Assembly (NCBI RefSeq): GCF_014205255.1
Contig: NZ_JACHNE010000001.1
Span: 62,001-126,000 of the forward strand
DNA from: Streptomyces caelestis
Lineage (GTDB): Bacteria > Actinomycetota > Actinomycetes > Streptomycetales > Streptomycetaceae
Length of the DNA: 64,000 bases
Direction of reading: 5' to 3'
Shown here: in pieces, positions 18,163 to 27,652 of the stretch
Position numbering within the stretch: position 1 is the first letter of the stretch
Layout: each line of letters starts with the position of its first letter
Made by a program: the position numbers and the translations under genes
The notes under the pieces: generated by a model
What the model was told of the DNA's origin: nothing
The model's input: only the letters and a program-made list of their open reading frames with translations
The model's database searches: none

Positions 18163-18289
18163 GAGCTGCGAGTTCCCCTTTCTTTGGGGGGGGCTCCCAC
18201 CTTCGGTCCCCCGCTGGAGGCAACCGCCCAACCAACGGTTCAGCCGCCTGTCGGTGCAACCCTCTTCGAACGCGCCGCGGCCGCGGCGT

Positions 18290-18441
18290 AGCCCGAGGCC
18301 GGCCTGGCGGGCCTGCCCGTCCCGGCGCAATCGTGTGGGCCGACTCCGCCCACACGGGAAGCTTGCCGACTGGGCAAAACAGCACCTCAACCTCACCATC
18401 AAGCCCGTCAGCCGCCCCACCGGCGCCGAACAACCCCGTTG
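18290..18441 (+). pseudogene. IS5-type transposase remnant
   Basis: Two adjacent plus-strand frames give IVWADSAHTG and KLADWAKQHLNLTIKPVSRP, which join into the VWADSAYxGxL...WAKQ segment of IS5-family DDE transposases. The frame is broken between them and the catalytic domain is truncated on both sides. Its end overlaps the 3' end of the convergent membrane gene. Confidence 0.5.
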
Positions 18442-19421
18442 AGTATCATCGCGCCCACCCCCACCGCCGCAAGGTGCAGCACCGTCGTGACAGCCAGATT
18501 CTCCGGCCAGACGGCATCACTCGGTCTGGTCAGCGCCACATACACGGTGAGCGGCAGCTTCCAGCCGCTCCACGCGAACAACGAGCCCGAGCCGAGCCAG
18601 CCGAGGGCGGCCGGGACCCAGCGCGGCAAGCCCGCGGGACGTCCGGACACCAGGCTCCAGTAGGCAGCTGACGCCAGGAGAGCCCACAGTCCCAGGACGC
18701 CCCCCAGCAGGTGCCAGCCGATGTCCCGTCCGGCTGGACGCGTGATGCCCGCGGTACCGCCTGCGGCCCAGTACAACCAAACCAGTGCAATCGCCGCTCC
18801 GACGACTGCTGCCCACGGCGGCACCCGGGACGAGCCGCCCCCGTCGTCTCCCACGCGTCCGGCGAACGCATTCGGCCAGCGTCGCCGTAGATGTGCCGGC
18901 AGCGCGACGGCAAGGCCCAGACCCATGCCAACGAACCCCGCTTGGACCAGGGCCGCCTCCCACTCCGGCATGGATGGCCCGTCCTCACTGCCCTCGCTTC
19001 CGCCACCGTCAGTCCCGAACAGCGCCGTAAGCACCGCGTACGGCAGCACCGGAACCAGAAATCCTGTCCCCACCCACGCGCAGAAGATCAGCGGCATTCC
19101 CGGAAGGCGCATCCCCCACGGCCGCACCAGAGCCAGCGCCACTACGATGCCGATCCCCGCCATGGCGATCGTGGCGGCGTTGAGTACTACCCACTCCGCC
19201 CAAGAGAAGCCGGCACCGACCGGTAGCAGGCCCAGAAGTGAACCGGCCACCCAACCCACTTTGATCAACAGGTAGGGCGTCAAAGAGAGCGCCGCCCCGT
19301 ACGCCGCAAGCCGCCCGGCCCGGTCCCATGGCTCCACGCCAGCTCCCTGGCATGTGTCGTTGTTAGCGGAAGCTTCATCCACGACCCTCTTCACCGCGTC
19401 ACCCCTCAGGCGTATTTCCAC
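18408..19421 (-). CDS. Polytopic membrane protein, unknown function
   Basis: A 337-residue protein with about seven or eight hydrophobic segments (for example LAAYGAALSLTPYLLIKVGW, ATIAMAGIGIVVALALV, ALGWLGSGSLFAWSGW). A loop rich in Gly, Ser and Asp (GTDGGGSEGSEDGPS) separates the first and second halves. I do not recognise a transporter or enzyme signature. The first codon used is GTG; another GTG ten codons later also follows a purine-rich stretch. A second, smaller membrane protein of similar style lies at 20520-21116. Confidence 0.7.
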   Translation of the reverse strand: MEIRLRGDAVKRVVDEASANNDTCQGAGVEPWDRAGRLAAYGAALSLTPYLLIKVGWVAGSLLGLLPVGAGFSWAEWVVLNAATIAMAGIGIVVALALVRPWGMRLPGMPLIFCAWVGTGFLVPVLPYAVLTALFGTDGGGSEGSEDGPSMPEWEAALVQAGFVGMGLGLAVALPAHLRRRWPNAFAGRVGDDGGGSSRVPPWAAVVGAAIALVWLYWAAGGTAGITRPAGRDIGWHLLGGVLGLWALLASAAYWSLVSGRPAGLPRWVPAALGWLGSGSLFAWSGWKLPLTVYVALTRPSDAVWPENLAVTTVLHLAAVGVGAMILNGVVRRRWGG

Positions 19422-19431
19422 TCATCCCCAC

Positions 19432-19815
19432 TTATCTGGGGGCCAACTGTGCGGTGTCGGCCGGAGGGGCCGTCGGGGCGGGCTCCCCCGATTCGCTGAT
19501 GCCGAAGCGCGCGTGCAGTCGACGCGGGGGGCCTGGGTCCACCGCATCGCCTGTCCGCCTAGCCGCATGGCTGCCGGCAGGAGCGCACCGCGGATGACCG
19601 TCGCGTCCACCAGCACGGCGAGCGGCAGTCCGATGCCGTATGCCTTGACGAACGTGATGCCCGATACGAGGAAGGCCAGGAAGGCGATCGAGATCAGCAC
19701 GGCGGTCGCGGTCACCATGCGCCCGATGCGTTCCAGACCCATGGCCACGGCGGCGGTGCCGGACCCAGTGCGTTCGTAGTCCTCCCGGATCCGGGCGACC
19801 CGGGCAGGTGGTGCT
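19432..19815 (-). pseudogene. MMPL/RND transporter C-terminal fragment
   Basis: The minus strand reads ARIREDYERTGSGTAAVAMG, ITFVKAYGIGLPLAVLVDAT and RGALLPAAMRLGG, the last membrane segments of MMPL lipid or drug exporters. The tail LHARFGISESGEPAP continues in a different frame, so there is a frameshift. The N-terminal three quarters are missing. Confidence 0.7.
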
Positions 19816-20340
19816 GCGCTCAAGGCGCGGCACCGAGCTGGGGCGGGCGTTTCCGGAGGTTGTGGCCGGCGCGGCGCAGGTGCGGGACGCGACCGCGCTG
19901 GACGGCGAGCTGGGCGTGCGGGAGGAAGGGCGGCTCGCTTTCGAGCGGTTGCAGGACCGGCTTGCCCGGCCTGGTGCCGGCGCGGCTCGGGCGGCTGCCG
20001 AGTGGCCGGCCCACTTCGTCACGTTCGACCTGCTCCGGCTGTCCGGGACGAACACGAAGACCTGGCCGTACCGACGGCACCGGGCCGCACTGGAGTCGCT
20101 GTTCGCCGCGCGAAGGCTGTCGGCGCCGTGGGCACTGTGTCGTTCGTGAGACGACCGAGGCGATCGTCGACGCGGTCAGCGGCGCCCTGGCTGCTCCGCC
20201 CCTGCTCCGCCCAGTTTGCTGCTCGGCCGGTACGAGGGCCGTGGGCGCCTTCAGTACACCGGCCACACGACCACCCTCACGCAGGAGGCCGGCAGAACCT
20301 CGCCGGCCTCCTCACCCCGGCCCGGGCATCCCTGGGCGGG
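19808..20340 (+). pseudogene. ATP-dependent DNA ligase fragment
   Basis: The plus strand reads ALDGELGVREEGRLAFERLQ and HFVTFDLLRLSGTNTKTWPY, the adenylation-domain core of the LigD/ATP-ligase type. A C-terminal piece in another frame follows (LLGRYEGRGRLQYTGHTTTL). The KxDG active-site lysine region and the middle are absent. It abuts the MMPL fragment, so this looks like a junction of two deletions. Confidence 0.65.
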
Positions 20341-20519
20341 TGGCTTTGTTGGTGGGAGCGAGCAACGCTGCCGGAGGAAGGGGCCCTTCCCCGGTGCCGG
20401 TTCATGCTTCTGGTGCACTTTGCACGTCATGGATGACGAAGCTGAGCAAGGTTTGGGTGAGTGCCTCTGTGATGCCTGATCACCGAGGCGAGCGTCGGCA
20501 GACGACCGTTTTCCGGCCC

Positions 20520-21116
20520 TCACGCCGCCGCGGGCACCTTCTCGGCCGCGCGACGGCGCTTCCCGTACGCGACGGTCAGCACGGCTAGCAGCGGCCCCCA
20601 AAGGAGCAGCGGTGCGTAGCAGAGATAGAACCAGGCAGCCTCCCAGCTCATGGCCTGGCCCGGGGAGCCGGCCGGCAGGTCGTCGCCTCGGATCGTGGTG
20701 CCCCTGATCTCAGAGGCGATGAACAGGACGGTGAACAGGAGGGTGAGGACCGTGGCCCCGACGGCGGCCGGGATGACCGCTACCTCCGTAGGGACCCTGC
20801 GGCCGCGCAGGAACGGTACCCAGCGCGGGAACACCTCGCCCCAGCGGGCGATCAGACCGATCGCGGTGAACGCGAAAACCTCGGACATGATCGACAAGAA
20901 GACAACGTACGCCCGCTCACTGATCCCGATCCCGTCGTCGAACGCGGCCGGGAGCCGCCAGATACTCGATGGCAGGACGGTTAACGGCACAGCGTAGGCC
21001 ACGAGTTGCATCCGCCGAGACACTCCGGCAACGGGCTCGTGGGCCGCCCGCCATACGGCGCGGAGTCGTCCGGGGTGGGCGCCAGTGAGTTCTTCGACCT
21101 GCACGAGCGGCTGCAT
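20520..21116 (-). CDS. Membrane protein, unknown function
   Basis: A 198-residue protein starting MQPLVQVEELTGAHPGRLRA with four hydrophobic segments (LVAYAVPLTVLPSSIW, YVVFLSIMSEVFAFTAIGLI, VIPAAVGATVLTLLFTVLFI, AAWFYLCYAPLLLWGPLLA). GAGGAC precedes the ATG. No domain is recognised. Its composition resembles the larger membrane protein at 18408-19421. Confidence 0.65.
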   Translation of the reverse strand: MQPLVQVEELTGAHPGRLRAVWRAAHEPVAGVSRRMQLVAYAVPLTVLPSSIWRLPAAFDDGIGISERAYVVFLSIMSEVFAFTAIGLIARWGEVFPRWVPFLRGRRVPTEVAVIPAAVGATVLTLLFTVLFIASEIRGTTIRGDDLPAGSPGQAMSWEAAWFYLCYAPLLLWGPLLAVLTVAYGKRRRAAEKVPAAA

Positions 21117-21633
21117 ATGCGGTCCTCGGGTTCGGTGGGCTGGTGGCCAGCCCGTTCAGTAATGAAGATCCCAGCCAGGGGTGCCCCCGAGGATCGCTCT
21201 GCGGGCTGAACTCGGCTCCGCCTGACGGCCGAAGAGCGGTGCGACCGAAGAATGACGGCAGGTGCGCCCGGCACCCAGAGGTCGGACTGCGCAAGCCTGG
21301 CTCTCACGGACGACGTCCGGGTCCGCCGCCCGCCGTGACCCGATCTCCGGCCTGCCTGGCCGACCCGGACTCCTGTCCTGTGCCGACAGGTTGTGCTGCG
21401 CACCGGCCGCCGCTATGCCGTATGGCGGCGGCAGCCGGCGCCGCTGTTCGGCGTTCGAAGTCGGCCGTCGGGTTGGCGGCGATGAGGGCTTTGCGGGGGC
21501 GGGCCGCGTGCGGTGCGGTCGTTGTCGGCACTTGAGGGTCGTTGGGCATGTCGTCCCCACACGTGGGCGGGAGCGGAAGGGAAGTCTGGCCGGGGGCCGC
21601 AGGTGATCTCCTCTTCTTTCGACCGTAACCATA
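21117..21633. other. Long leader or spacer before the biosynthetic cluster
   Basis: No convincing gene: frames on both strands are Arg/Pro-rich and lack starts. The region ends at the TetR-type operator. It separates the membrane gene from the cluster and probably holds its promoter near the operator. Confidence 0.4.
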
Positions 21634-21650
21634 TGACCGACGGTCGGTCA
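21634..21650. promoter_or_regulatory. TetR-type operator upstream of the biosynthetic operon
   Basis: TGACCGACGGTCGGTCA is an 8+1+8 palindrome 122 bp before the first gene of the cluster. The same 16 bases TGACCGACGGTCGGTC occur at 36690-36705 in front of the TetR gene at 36773. That TetR protein is the best candidate regulator in the window. The match is seen directly; control is inferred. Confidence 0.7.
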
Positions 21651-21772
21651 GTTCGCGGCGGCAAGCATCAGCTCGGCGTCAGAACCGCGTCAGAGCCAGC
21701 TGCAACGATCAAATCCCGGCGCCCCGTTCTCGCGTGCCGGTCAGCACTGGGACCCATCCGGAAAGGTCAACC

Positions 21773-23440
21773 ATGCTCTCGGACGGAACAACAGAGGCGA
21801 CATCCTCCGTACGTTCTGCCTCTTCTGGCCGCGCAGCAGAAGAACGCCAGGCACCCCTGCGCAGTTACAAGCTCTACGTCGCCGGCAAGGACATCGAAGG
21901 TGACGGATGGGTCTACACGGTGAGCGGCAGGTCCCTCCTGGAGGACGTGTTCACCAGCGTGACGCTCAAGCGGACCCTGGAGCAGGACGCCGAATCGGAC
22001 GCGGCCCAGCACCCCTACGTCGTAGGACGCTGCGCGATCGCCGGCGACGACGCCCTGGACCTGGCGAGCGAGGCCGCCGCAGCCGCCGCACCCGGCTGGG
22101 CCGCCTTCCCGCTGGAACGCCGTATGCGTCTGGGCCACCGCTTCCGCGAAGAGCTCGAACGACGCCGGGACGAGTTCATCGAGATGCTGATCGCGGAGGC
22201 CCACCCCGCCAAGCTCGCCCGCTGGGAGCACAGCTCCCTGCTCCAGATATTCAGCGAGGAAAGCCTCGGCTGGTACCAGGAGCAGATGCACACCGAGTTC
22301 CAGCACGGGGACCGCCGGCTGATCGTGCGCCGCCAGCCCGACGGTGTCGTCGCCTTCAATCCCCCGCAGAACGCCCCGCTCCCCAGCGCGGCCCTCGGAG
22401 TGCTGTGCCTCATGTCCGGCAACGCCGTCGTCATGCGCGCCCCGCGCAGCATCGCCCTCAGCACCATGTGGCTGATGCGGGACGTGGTCGCCCCGATCCT
22501 CGACGAGCTGGACGCCCCGCCCGGCACGCTCAACGCCCTGTGTGCCAACCCCAAGCAGACGCTGGACCGCTGGATCGCCAGCCCCCTGATCGACGACATC
22601 TTCTACATCGGGGGCAGCCAGGAGGGCCTGCGCTTCGAGCAGCAGTGCGTCGCGAACGGCAAGAAGGCCATTCTTGAGCTGGCCGGTAACGACAGCGTCG
22701 TCGTCTGGTCCGACGCGGACATCCCCAAGGCCGTCGAGGCCATCACCGAGGCCTTCTACGGCTCGGGCCAGATCTGCATGATCCCCAACGGCGTGCTGGT
22801 GCACCCCGCCGTCGCCGACGAACTGCTGGCCGAGCTCAAGGAGCAGGTCGGGCGGATACGGCCCGGTTATCCGGAAGAGGAGGACGTCCTGCTCTCGCCG
22901 GTCCGGCGCAGCGAGCGGTTCTTCCGCCTCCTCAACCAGGCCCTGGACCAGGGCGGGGAGCTCGTCACCGGCGGGCGCCGCATGGAGGTCGACGGCACCC
23001 CCTCGGACACCGGTGTGTTCCTGCAGCCCACCGTCGTACGGGTCGACGGCCTGGCACGCGCCCGCGAGTTCGACATCGTCCGCGAGGAAACGTTCTTCCC
23101 GCTGATCCCCGTCATCGTCGCCGAATCCGCCGCCGACCAGGAGCTCCTCGCCCGGTTCGTCAACTTCACCAATTCCAACCCCTACGGACTGCGCAACTCG
23201 CTGTGGGCCGAGTCCGAAGACGTCATCGACACCTTCGTACGCCAGGTCACCAACGGCGGACTCCTGAAGATCAACGACTCCCACATGGGGTGCGTCCCCT
23301 ACCTGCCCACACACGGCGGTACCGGCCTGACCGGCGGAGCCTTCGGCGAGGCCAACTACCCGATGCTCAAGACCTCCCACCTGCAGGGCGTGAGCATCGC
23401 CCGCGGCGTCAGCCCCTACGAGGCGGTCTTCGGCGCCTGA
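21773..23440 (+). CDS. Aldehyde dehydrogenase-family enzyme (candidate acyl thioester reductase)
   Basis: A 555-residue ALDH-superfamily protein. The catalytic cysteine lies in SGQICMIPN (about 333) and the general-base glutamate in LELAGND (about 302). FNPPQNAPLPSAAL is the cofactor-domain proline-rich segment. It has an unusual N-terminal extension of about 60 residues compared with short ALDHs. ATG 21773 follows AAAGG. As first gene of the cluster, followed by a flavoprotein and an aminotransferase, it may reduce a fatty acyl thioester to the aldehyde that the aminotransferase converts to an amine. Oxidation in the opposite direction cannot be excluded. Confidence 0.8.
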   Translation: MLSDGTTEATSSVRSASSGRAAEERQAPLRSYKLYVAGKDIEGDGWVYTVSGRSLLEDVFTSVTLKRTLEQDAESDAAQHPYVVGRCAIAGDDALDLASEAAAAAAPGWAAFPLERRMRLGHRFREELERRRDEFIEMLIAEAHPAKLARWEHSSLLQIFSEESLGWYQEQMHTEFQHGDRRLIVRRQPDGVVAFNPPQNAPLPSAALGVLCLMSGNAVVMRAPRSIALSTMWLMRDVVAPILDELDAPPGTLNALCANPKQTLDRWIASPLIDDIFYIGGSQEGLRFEQQCVANGKKAILELAGNDSVVVWSDADIPKAVEAITEAFYGSGQICMIPNGVLVHPAVADELLAELKEQVGRIRPGYPEEEDVLLSPVRRSERFFRLLNQALDQGGELVTGGRRMEVDGTPSDTGVFLQPTVVRVDGLARAREFDIVREETFFPLIPVIVAESAADQELLARFVNFTNSNPYGLRNSLWAESEDVIDTFVRQVTNGGLLKINDSHMGCVPYLPTHGGTGLTGGAFGEANYPMLKTSHLQGVSIARGVSPYEAVFGA

Positions 23441-23476
23441 GCGCCCTGCCCACTCCCTCTCCCACCGGAGGTAACC

Positions 23477-24616
23477 GTGCGCTCCCTCGACCGAGCCCGC
23501 ACCGTCTGCGAGCACTACCACCCGGGACTCCTCAAAGCCCTGGAGGAGATCCCCTTCGACGAACGGGAGAAGCCCGGTAGCACCGCCATCGACCTCTTCC
23601 GCGCCCACGGCGGCGTCGGACTGCTCATCCCCGCCGAGTTCGGCGGCAGCGGGGCGTCCCCCTTGGAGGCCGTCCGCGTACAGGAAGCCCTGGGCGCGGT
23701 GGCACCGTCGCTGGCCGCCGCCACGACCATGCACCACTTCACCGCCGCCATGCTCTACGCACTGGCCGACCAGCAGGACAGACTGACGCCCGCCCAGGTG
23801 GACCTCCTGCACCGGATCGTGCCCGAGCAGAAGCTCATGGCCTCCGGCTGGGCCGAGGGACGCACCCAGCAGAACATCCTCGCCCCGACCGTGGCTGCGG
23901 TGCCCGCCGAGGGCGGATACCGCCTGCAGGGCTCCAAGAAGCCCTGCAGCCTCTCGTCCTCGATGGACCTGTTGACGGCCAGCATCTCCGTGCCCGGCGC
24001 CGACGGCGCCCCCGAGCTCGCTCTCGCGATCGTGCCAGCGGACTCGCCCGGCCTGAGCGTGCACCCCTTCTGGGGCACCGACCTGCTGGCCGGGGCCGAG
24101 AGCGACGAGGTCCGTCTGGAGGACGTGTTCGTACCGGACGAACTGGTGGTACGGACCTCCGCCGACGACCCGACCAGGCTGGACGACCTGCAGACGGCCG
24201 GGTTCATCTGGTTCGTCCTGCTCATCTCCGCCGGATACACGGGAGCCACCGCCGCCCTCGTCGAAGAGGTGGTCACGCGCGAGCGGGGCAACCCCACCGA
24301 ACGCGCGGCCCTCTCGATCAGCCACGAGGCGGCCGTCGCCCTGCTCGAAGGCGCCGCGCGCGCCGTGCAGGGCGGAGTCGAAGGCGAGGAGGCGGTGGCC
24401 GGTGCCCTGATCGCCCGCTACACCGTCCAGGACGCCCTGGTTGCCAACGCCAACCGGGCGCTGGAACTTCTCGGCGGCATGGACTTCATCAAGGGGTCCC
24501 CGAATGCCAGGCTCGCCGCTTCCGTGCGCCCTCTGGCCTTCCACCCGCCGGCCCGGCCCGCCGCGGCCGAACCGCTCCTGCGCTACTTCGGCGGCGGACC
24601 CCTTGAGCTGGCCTGA
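23477..24616 (+). CDS. Acyl-CoA dehydrogenase-fold flavin monooxygenase (VlmH-like amine N-hydroxylase candidate)
   Basis: A 379-residue protein with the ACAD fold: N-terminal helical domain (LIPAEFGGSGASPLEAVRVQ), middle beta domain (GYRLQGSKKPCSLSSSMDLL) and C-terminal helices (LELLGGMDFIKGSPNARLAA). It lacks an obvious glutamate base for beta-oxidation. FMN-dependent amine N-hydroxylases such as isobutylamine N-hydroxylase VlmH belong to this fold and need a separate flavin reductase; one is encoded at 27062. GTG 23477 follows CGGAGG. Proposed reaction: alkylamine to alkylhydroxylamine. Confidence 0.75.
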   Translation: MRSLDRARTVCEHYHPGLLKALEEIPFDEREKPGSTAIDLFRAHGGVGLLIPAEFGGSGASPLEAVRVQEALGAVAPSLAAATTMHHFTAAMLYALADQQDRLTPAQVDLLHRIVPEQKLMASGWAEGRTQQNILAPTVAAVPAEGGYRLQGSKKPCSLSSSMDLLTASISVPGADGAPELALAIVPADSPGLSVHPFWGTDLLAGAESDEVRLEDVFVPDELVVRTSADDPTRLDDLQTAGFIWFVLLISAGYTGATAALVEEVVTRERGNPTERAALSISHEAAVALLEGAARAVQGGVEGEEAVAGALIARYTVQDALVANANRALELLGGMDFIKGSPNARLAASVRPLAFHPPARPAAAEPLLRYFGGGPLELA

Positions 24617-24700
24617 GGCGCGTCGCGGCGTCCTCGCCCCGGCCGCTGCCGGCCCCCGCGAATCCTGCTCCAGCCCCGCACCACTTGGGAGTGACAACTC

Positions 24701-25999
24701 GTGACCGTGATCCAGGAAGTCCGGCCCGGCGCTGCGGCGCCGAGCACGGAGGGCGAGATCCTCCGGCTCTACCGGACCCACCTCAGCAAAGGCCGGGCAA
24801 CGCTCGCCGAGCTCTTCGGCAGCCACATGGAAGTGGAGTCCTCCGGAGCCTGGCTGACCACCAGCGACGGCGAGCGCTTCCTCAACGCGGGCGGCTACGG
24901 GGTCTTCATCATGGGCGCCCGCCACCCCCGGGTTGTGGAGGCCGTTCAGCGCCAGCTGCACACCCACCCCGCGGCGACCCGCATCCTCCTCGAGCCGACC
25001 GCCGCCCGCGCCGCCGAGGCACTCGTGTCGGTCATGCCCGAGGGCCTGGACCGCGTGCACTTCGCCCTGTCGGGCTCCGAGGCCGTGGAAACCGGTCTCA
25101 AGCTCGCCCGTGCCAACGGCTTCAAGCGGACCGTCTCGATGCGCGGCGGCTACCACGGCAAGACCCTCGGCGCACTGTCCGCCACCGCCAAGGAGGTCTA
25201 CCAGCAGCCCTTCCGGCCGCTCGTACCCGACTTCCTCCACCTGCCGTTCGGCGACGCGGACGCGCTGGAGGCCGAGCTCGCGGCCCATCCCGGCGAGGTC
25301 TGCGTCATCCTCGAACCCGTCCAGGGCGAGGGCGGCGTGATCATCCCGCCGAAGGGCTACCTCAAGCGCGTCGAGAAACTGGTCCGCGAGTACGAGGGGT
25401 TCCTCATCCTCGATGAGATCCAGTCCGGCCTCGGCCGGCTCGGCGAGTGGTGGGGCGCGGACATCGAAGGCGTCGTCCCCGACGTCATGCTGACGGGCAA
25501 GGCCCTGGGCGGCGGTGTACTGCCGGTCTCCGCCGCGGTCGCCACCCGCAAGGCGTTCCGCCCCTTCGACAAGGACCCCTTCCTCCACACCGCGACGTTC
25601 TCGGGGCAGCCGCTGCTCATGGCCGCCGTCCAGGCGTCCATCGAGACGATCAAGGAAGAGCGGCTCGTCACCAAGGCCGTCGACCTCGGCAGCGCCCTGC
25701 TGCCCAAGCTCACCGAGATCGCCCGCCGCAACATCCCCGACCAGCTGGTGGAGGTACGCGGCCGCGGCCTGCTGATCGGCGTCGAGCTGGTCGAGGCCGG
25801 GCTCGCCGGGGAGCTGCTGATCGAGCTGTTCAACCACGGCATCGTCGCCAACCACTCGATGAACGGCAGTGCGGTGGTGCGCTTCACGCCGCCGGCCACC
25901 CTGACCGACACCGAAGTGCAGTTTCTCCTCGATTCCTTCGACAAGGCCACCCGTGACCTCATACGGGGCGCGGCCACGATGCCGGAAGGCGGTAACTGA
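24701..25999 (+). CDS. Class III PLP aminotransferase
   Basis: A 432-residue aminotransferase of the acetylornithine/GABA type. The PLP lysine is in MLTGKALGGGVLPVSA (about 267). Other motifs are FALSGSEAVETGLKLA (phosphate-binding glycine/serine), SMRGGYHGKTLG and LILDEIQSGLGR (the Asp that contacts the pyridine nitrogen). GTG 24701 follows GGGAGTG. In this cluster it plausibly aminates the aldehyde made by the ALDH-like protein to a primary alkylamine, replacing the valine decarboxylase route of valanimycin. Amino donor unknown. Confidence 0.88.
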   Translation: MTVIQEVRPGAAAPSTEGEILRLYRTHLSKGRATLAELFGSHMEVESSGAWLTTSDGERFLNAGGYGVFIMGARHPRVVEAVQRQLHTHPAATRILLEPTAARAAEALVSVMPEGLDRVHFALSGSEAVETGLKLARANGFKRTVSMRGGYHGKTLGALSATAKEVYQQPFRPLVPDFLHLPFGDADALEAELAAHPGEVCVILEPVQGEGGVIIPPKGYLKRVEKLVREYEGFLILDEIQSGLGRLGEWWGADIEGVVPDVMLTGKALGGGVLPVSAAVATRKAFRPFDKDPFLHTATFSGQPLLMAAVQASIETIKEERLVTKAVDLGSALLPKLTEIARRNIPDQLVEVRGRGLLIGVELVEAGLAGELLIELFNHGIVANHSMNGSAVVRFTPPATLTDTEVQFLLDSFDKATRDLIRGAATMPEGGN

Positions 26000-26001
26000 C
26001 C

Positions 26002-26490
26002 GTGCGACACGTAGAACTCAAGGTCCTGGTTCCCTCCCAGGACGCCCGGACCGTCTTCGATTCGGTCATCAAGTGGGAGAAGTACCCCGACCTGGCACCC
26101 CACGTGCACACCACCACCGTGCACAGCACGCTGCCGGCCGCCGAGTGCAGTTCGAGCTGGCAACTGCACTTCCGCAGCGGTCTGCTGGGCTGGACCGAGA
26201 AGGACGAGTTCTCCGTCCAGGACCTGACCGCCCGCTTCGAGCAGACCGACGGCGACTTCGACAGCTTCGTCGGCCTGTGGACGCTGCGCCAGGACGGCGC
26301 GGACGTCATCGTCGACTTCGAGGCCGACTTCGACTTCGGCATTCCGAGCCTCGAGGGGATCCTCGACCCCATCGCCGAGCGCGTCATCAAGGAGAGCGTG
26401 GCCTGGGCCGTGACCGGCCTGTTCCCCGGCTCCAAGCTGCTCGGCGACGCCAACCTCAGCGACGCCCGCCCAGAGAACGTCGCGGCATGA
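26002..26490 (+). CDS. SRPBCC (START-like) protein
   Basis: A 162-residue helix-grip protein of the polyketide cyclase/Coq10 class: it begins MRHVELKVLVPSQDARTVFD, with KWEKYPDLAPHV typical of the family, and ends in the long C-terminal helix ERVIKESVAWAVTGLF. It starts 2 bp after the aminotransferase stop. Such proteins bind hydrophobic ligands or catalyse cyclisation; in an acyl-chain pathway a carrier or cyclase-like role is possible but not shown. Confidence 0.78.
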   Translation: MRHVELKVLVPSQDARTVFDSVIKWEKYPDLAPHVHTTTVHSTLPAAECSSSWQLHFRSGLLGWTEKDEFSVQDLTARFEQTDGDFDSFVGLWTLRQDGADVIVDFEADFDFGIPSLEGILDPIAERVIKESVAWAVTGLFPGSKLLGDANLSDARPENVAA

Positions 26491-26516
26491 CCCGCTGCCC
26501 CGACAGGAGCTGAACC

Positions 26517-27065
26517 GTGGATCAGGCCAATCCGTTCGAGACCCCGCGTACCTACTCGCTCCACCGGGCCGAGTACCTCGTCGGCCTGGCCGTCACCACC
26601 GGTCTGATCATCGCCCATCTGGGCGACATCCGATGGGTGCCGGCCGTCGTGCTGTTCCTCTACATCGATGTGATCGGGTACATCCCCGGCGCCATCGCCT
26701 TCCGGCGAAGCGGCGGCCGCCCGATATCCAAGGCGTACTACGTGCTCTACAACGTGATGCACAGCCTCATCACCCAGGCCGCGGTCGTGGCCCTGTGGTG
26801 CTGGCTGATCGGGCCGGAGTGGGCGCTGCTGGTGATTCCCTTCCATCTCTTCGGTGACCGGGGTCTGTTCGGCAACTTCATGAAGTCCTTCGCCCTGCCC
26901 TTCGAGCCGGTGCGTCAGCCCGGCTACCTGAGACTTCTGGACGACCTCGGCATCAAGCACCCCAAGCCCGTGGGCCACGCCCTCGACCCGGTGCCCGTAG
27001 GACACGTCCCCGTCGCGCGGACCTCCGCCCGCAGCGAGCTCATCCCTCAGGAGGAGTCACGATGA
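26517..27065 (+). CDS. Small polytopic membrane protein (possible VlmO-type partner)
   Basis: A 182-residue protein with about four transmembrane segments (LVGLAVTTGLIIAHLG, VLFLYIDVIGYIPGAI, AAVVALWCWLIGPEWALLVI). Several histidines lie near the membrane (HRAEY, HSLITQ, FHLFGDRG). GTG 26517 follows CAGGAG; the stop overlaps the next ATG by 4 bp. The valanimycin cluster also encodes an integral membrane protein (VlmO) beside its oxidative enzymes, so an analogous role with the nearby diiron protein is possible. Homology has not been tested. Confidence 0.6.
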   Translation: MDQANPFETPRTYSLHRAEYLVGLAVTTGLIIAHLGDIRWVPAVVLFLYIDVIGYIPGAIAFRRSGGRPISKAYYVLYNVMHSLITQAAVVALWCWLIGPEWALLVIPFHLFGDRGLFGNFMKSFALPFEPVRQPGYLRLLDDLGIKHPKPVGHALDPVPVGHVPVARTSARSELIPQEESR

Positions 27066-27652
27066 GCACCGCGCTCCGCCCGCGCACCGGGCTGTCGGCC
27101 GGGCACCGTACTCCCGACGGACGCCTGCGCCGGCGCAGGGCCCTGTACCACCTCACCGCCCCGGTGGCCGTGCTGACCGTCAGCCACGGAGGGATACTCC
27201 ACGGAACCACCGTCAGCACGGTGACCACCGTGTCCCGGGAGCCGCTGCTGCTCGGCACCTGCCTCAGGAGCGGGTCTCAGTTCGCCGAACTGGCCGTGGC
27301 GTCGGGTCGCTACGCGGTCAACGTCCTCACCGGGGCGCAGGCCGATCTGGCCCGGTACTTCGCCGACAGCTCGCGCCCCGGCGGGGCGGACCAGTTCGCC
27401 GGCCTGGGGTGGGAGCCCGACCCGTACGCGCACGCGCCCCTCCTCGAAGGCGCGCTGGCCCACTACACCTGCCGGCTCTACGGCTCGACCGCGCTGGGGG
27501 ACCACGAGGTACTGATCGGCCACGTGACCCACGCCGCCGTCGGTGAGGGCACTCCCCTGCTCAGCTACGCCGGCGGGCTGTTCAGCAGTCCCCTCACCCC
27601 TGTCCGGGACCCCGGGTCGGGCAGTCAAACCAGGAAGGACACCACGACATGA
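27062..27652 (+). CDS. Flavin reductase (HpaC/VlmR type)
   Basis: A 196-residue flavin-reductase-domain protein. It begins with the family segment ALYHLTAPVAVLTVSHGG, followed by GTTVSTVTTVSREPLLLGTC and the C-terminal pattern YRLYGSTALGDHEVLIGHVT (read CRLYGSTALGDHEVLIGHVT). It supplies reduced FMN or FAD to a partner monooxygenase, presumably the ACAD-fold protein at 23477. It overlaps both neighbours by 4 bp (ATGA), so it is translationally coupled in the operon. Confidence 0.85.
   Translation: MSTALRPRTGLSAGHRTPDGRLRRRRALYHLTAPVAVLTVSHGGILHGTTVSTVTTVSREPLLLGTCLRSGSQFAELAVASGRYAVNVLTGAQADLARYFADSSRPGGADQFAGLGWEPDPYAHAPLLEGALAHYTCRLYGSTALGDHEVLIGHVTHAAVGEGTPLLSYAGGLFSSPLTPVRDPGSGSQTRKDTTT

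Noticed and set aside
647..18420. Very long antisense frames opposite aspA, the large secreted genes and the aldehyde dehydrogenase cluster
   Set aside because: These are GC-bias shadows: GC3 is wrong, compositions are Arg/Gly/His-rich and no ribosome sites or families match.
19808..20340. A functional ATP-dependent DNA ligase
   Set aside because: The active-site lysine motif and the middle of the protein are missing and the C-terminal part is in another frame.
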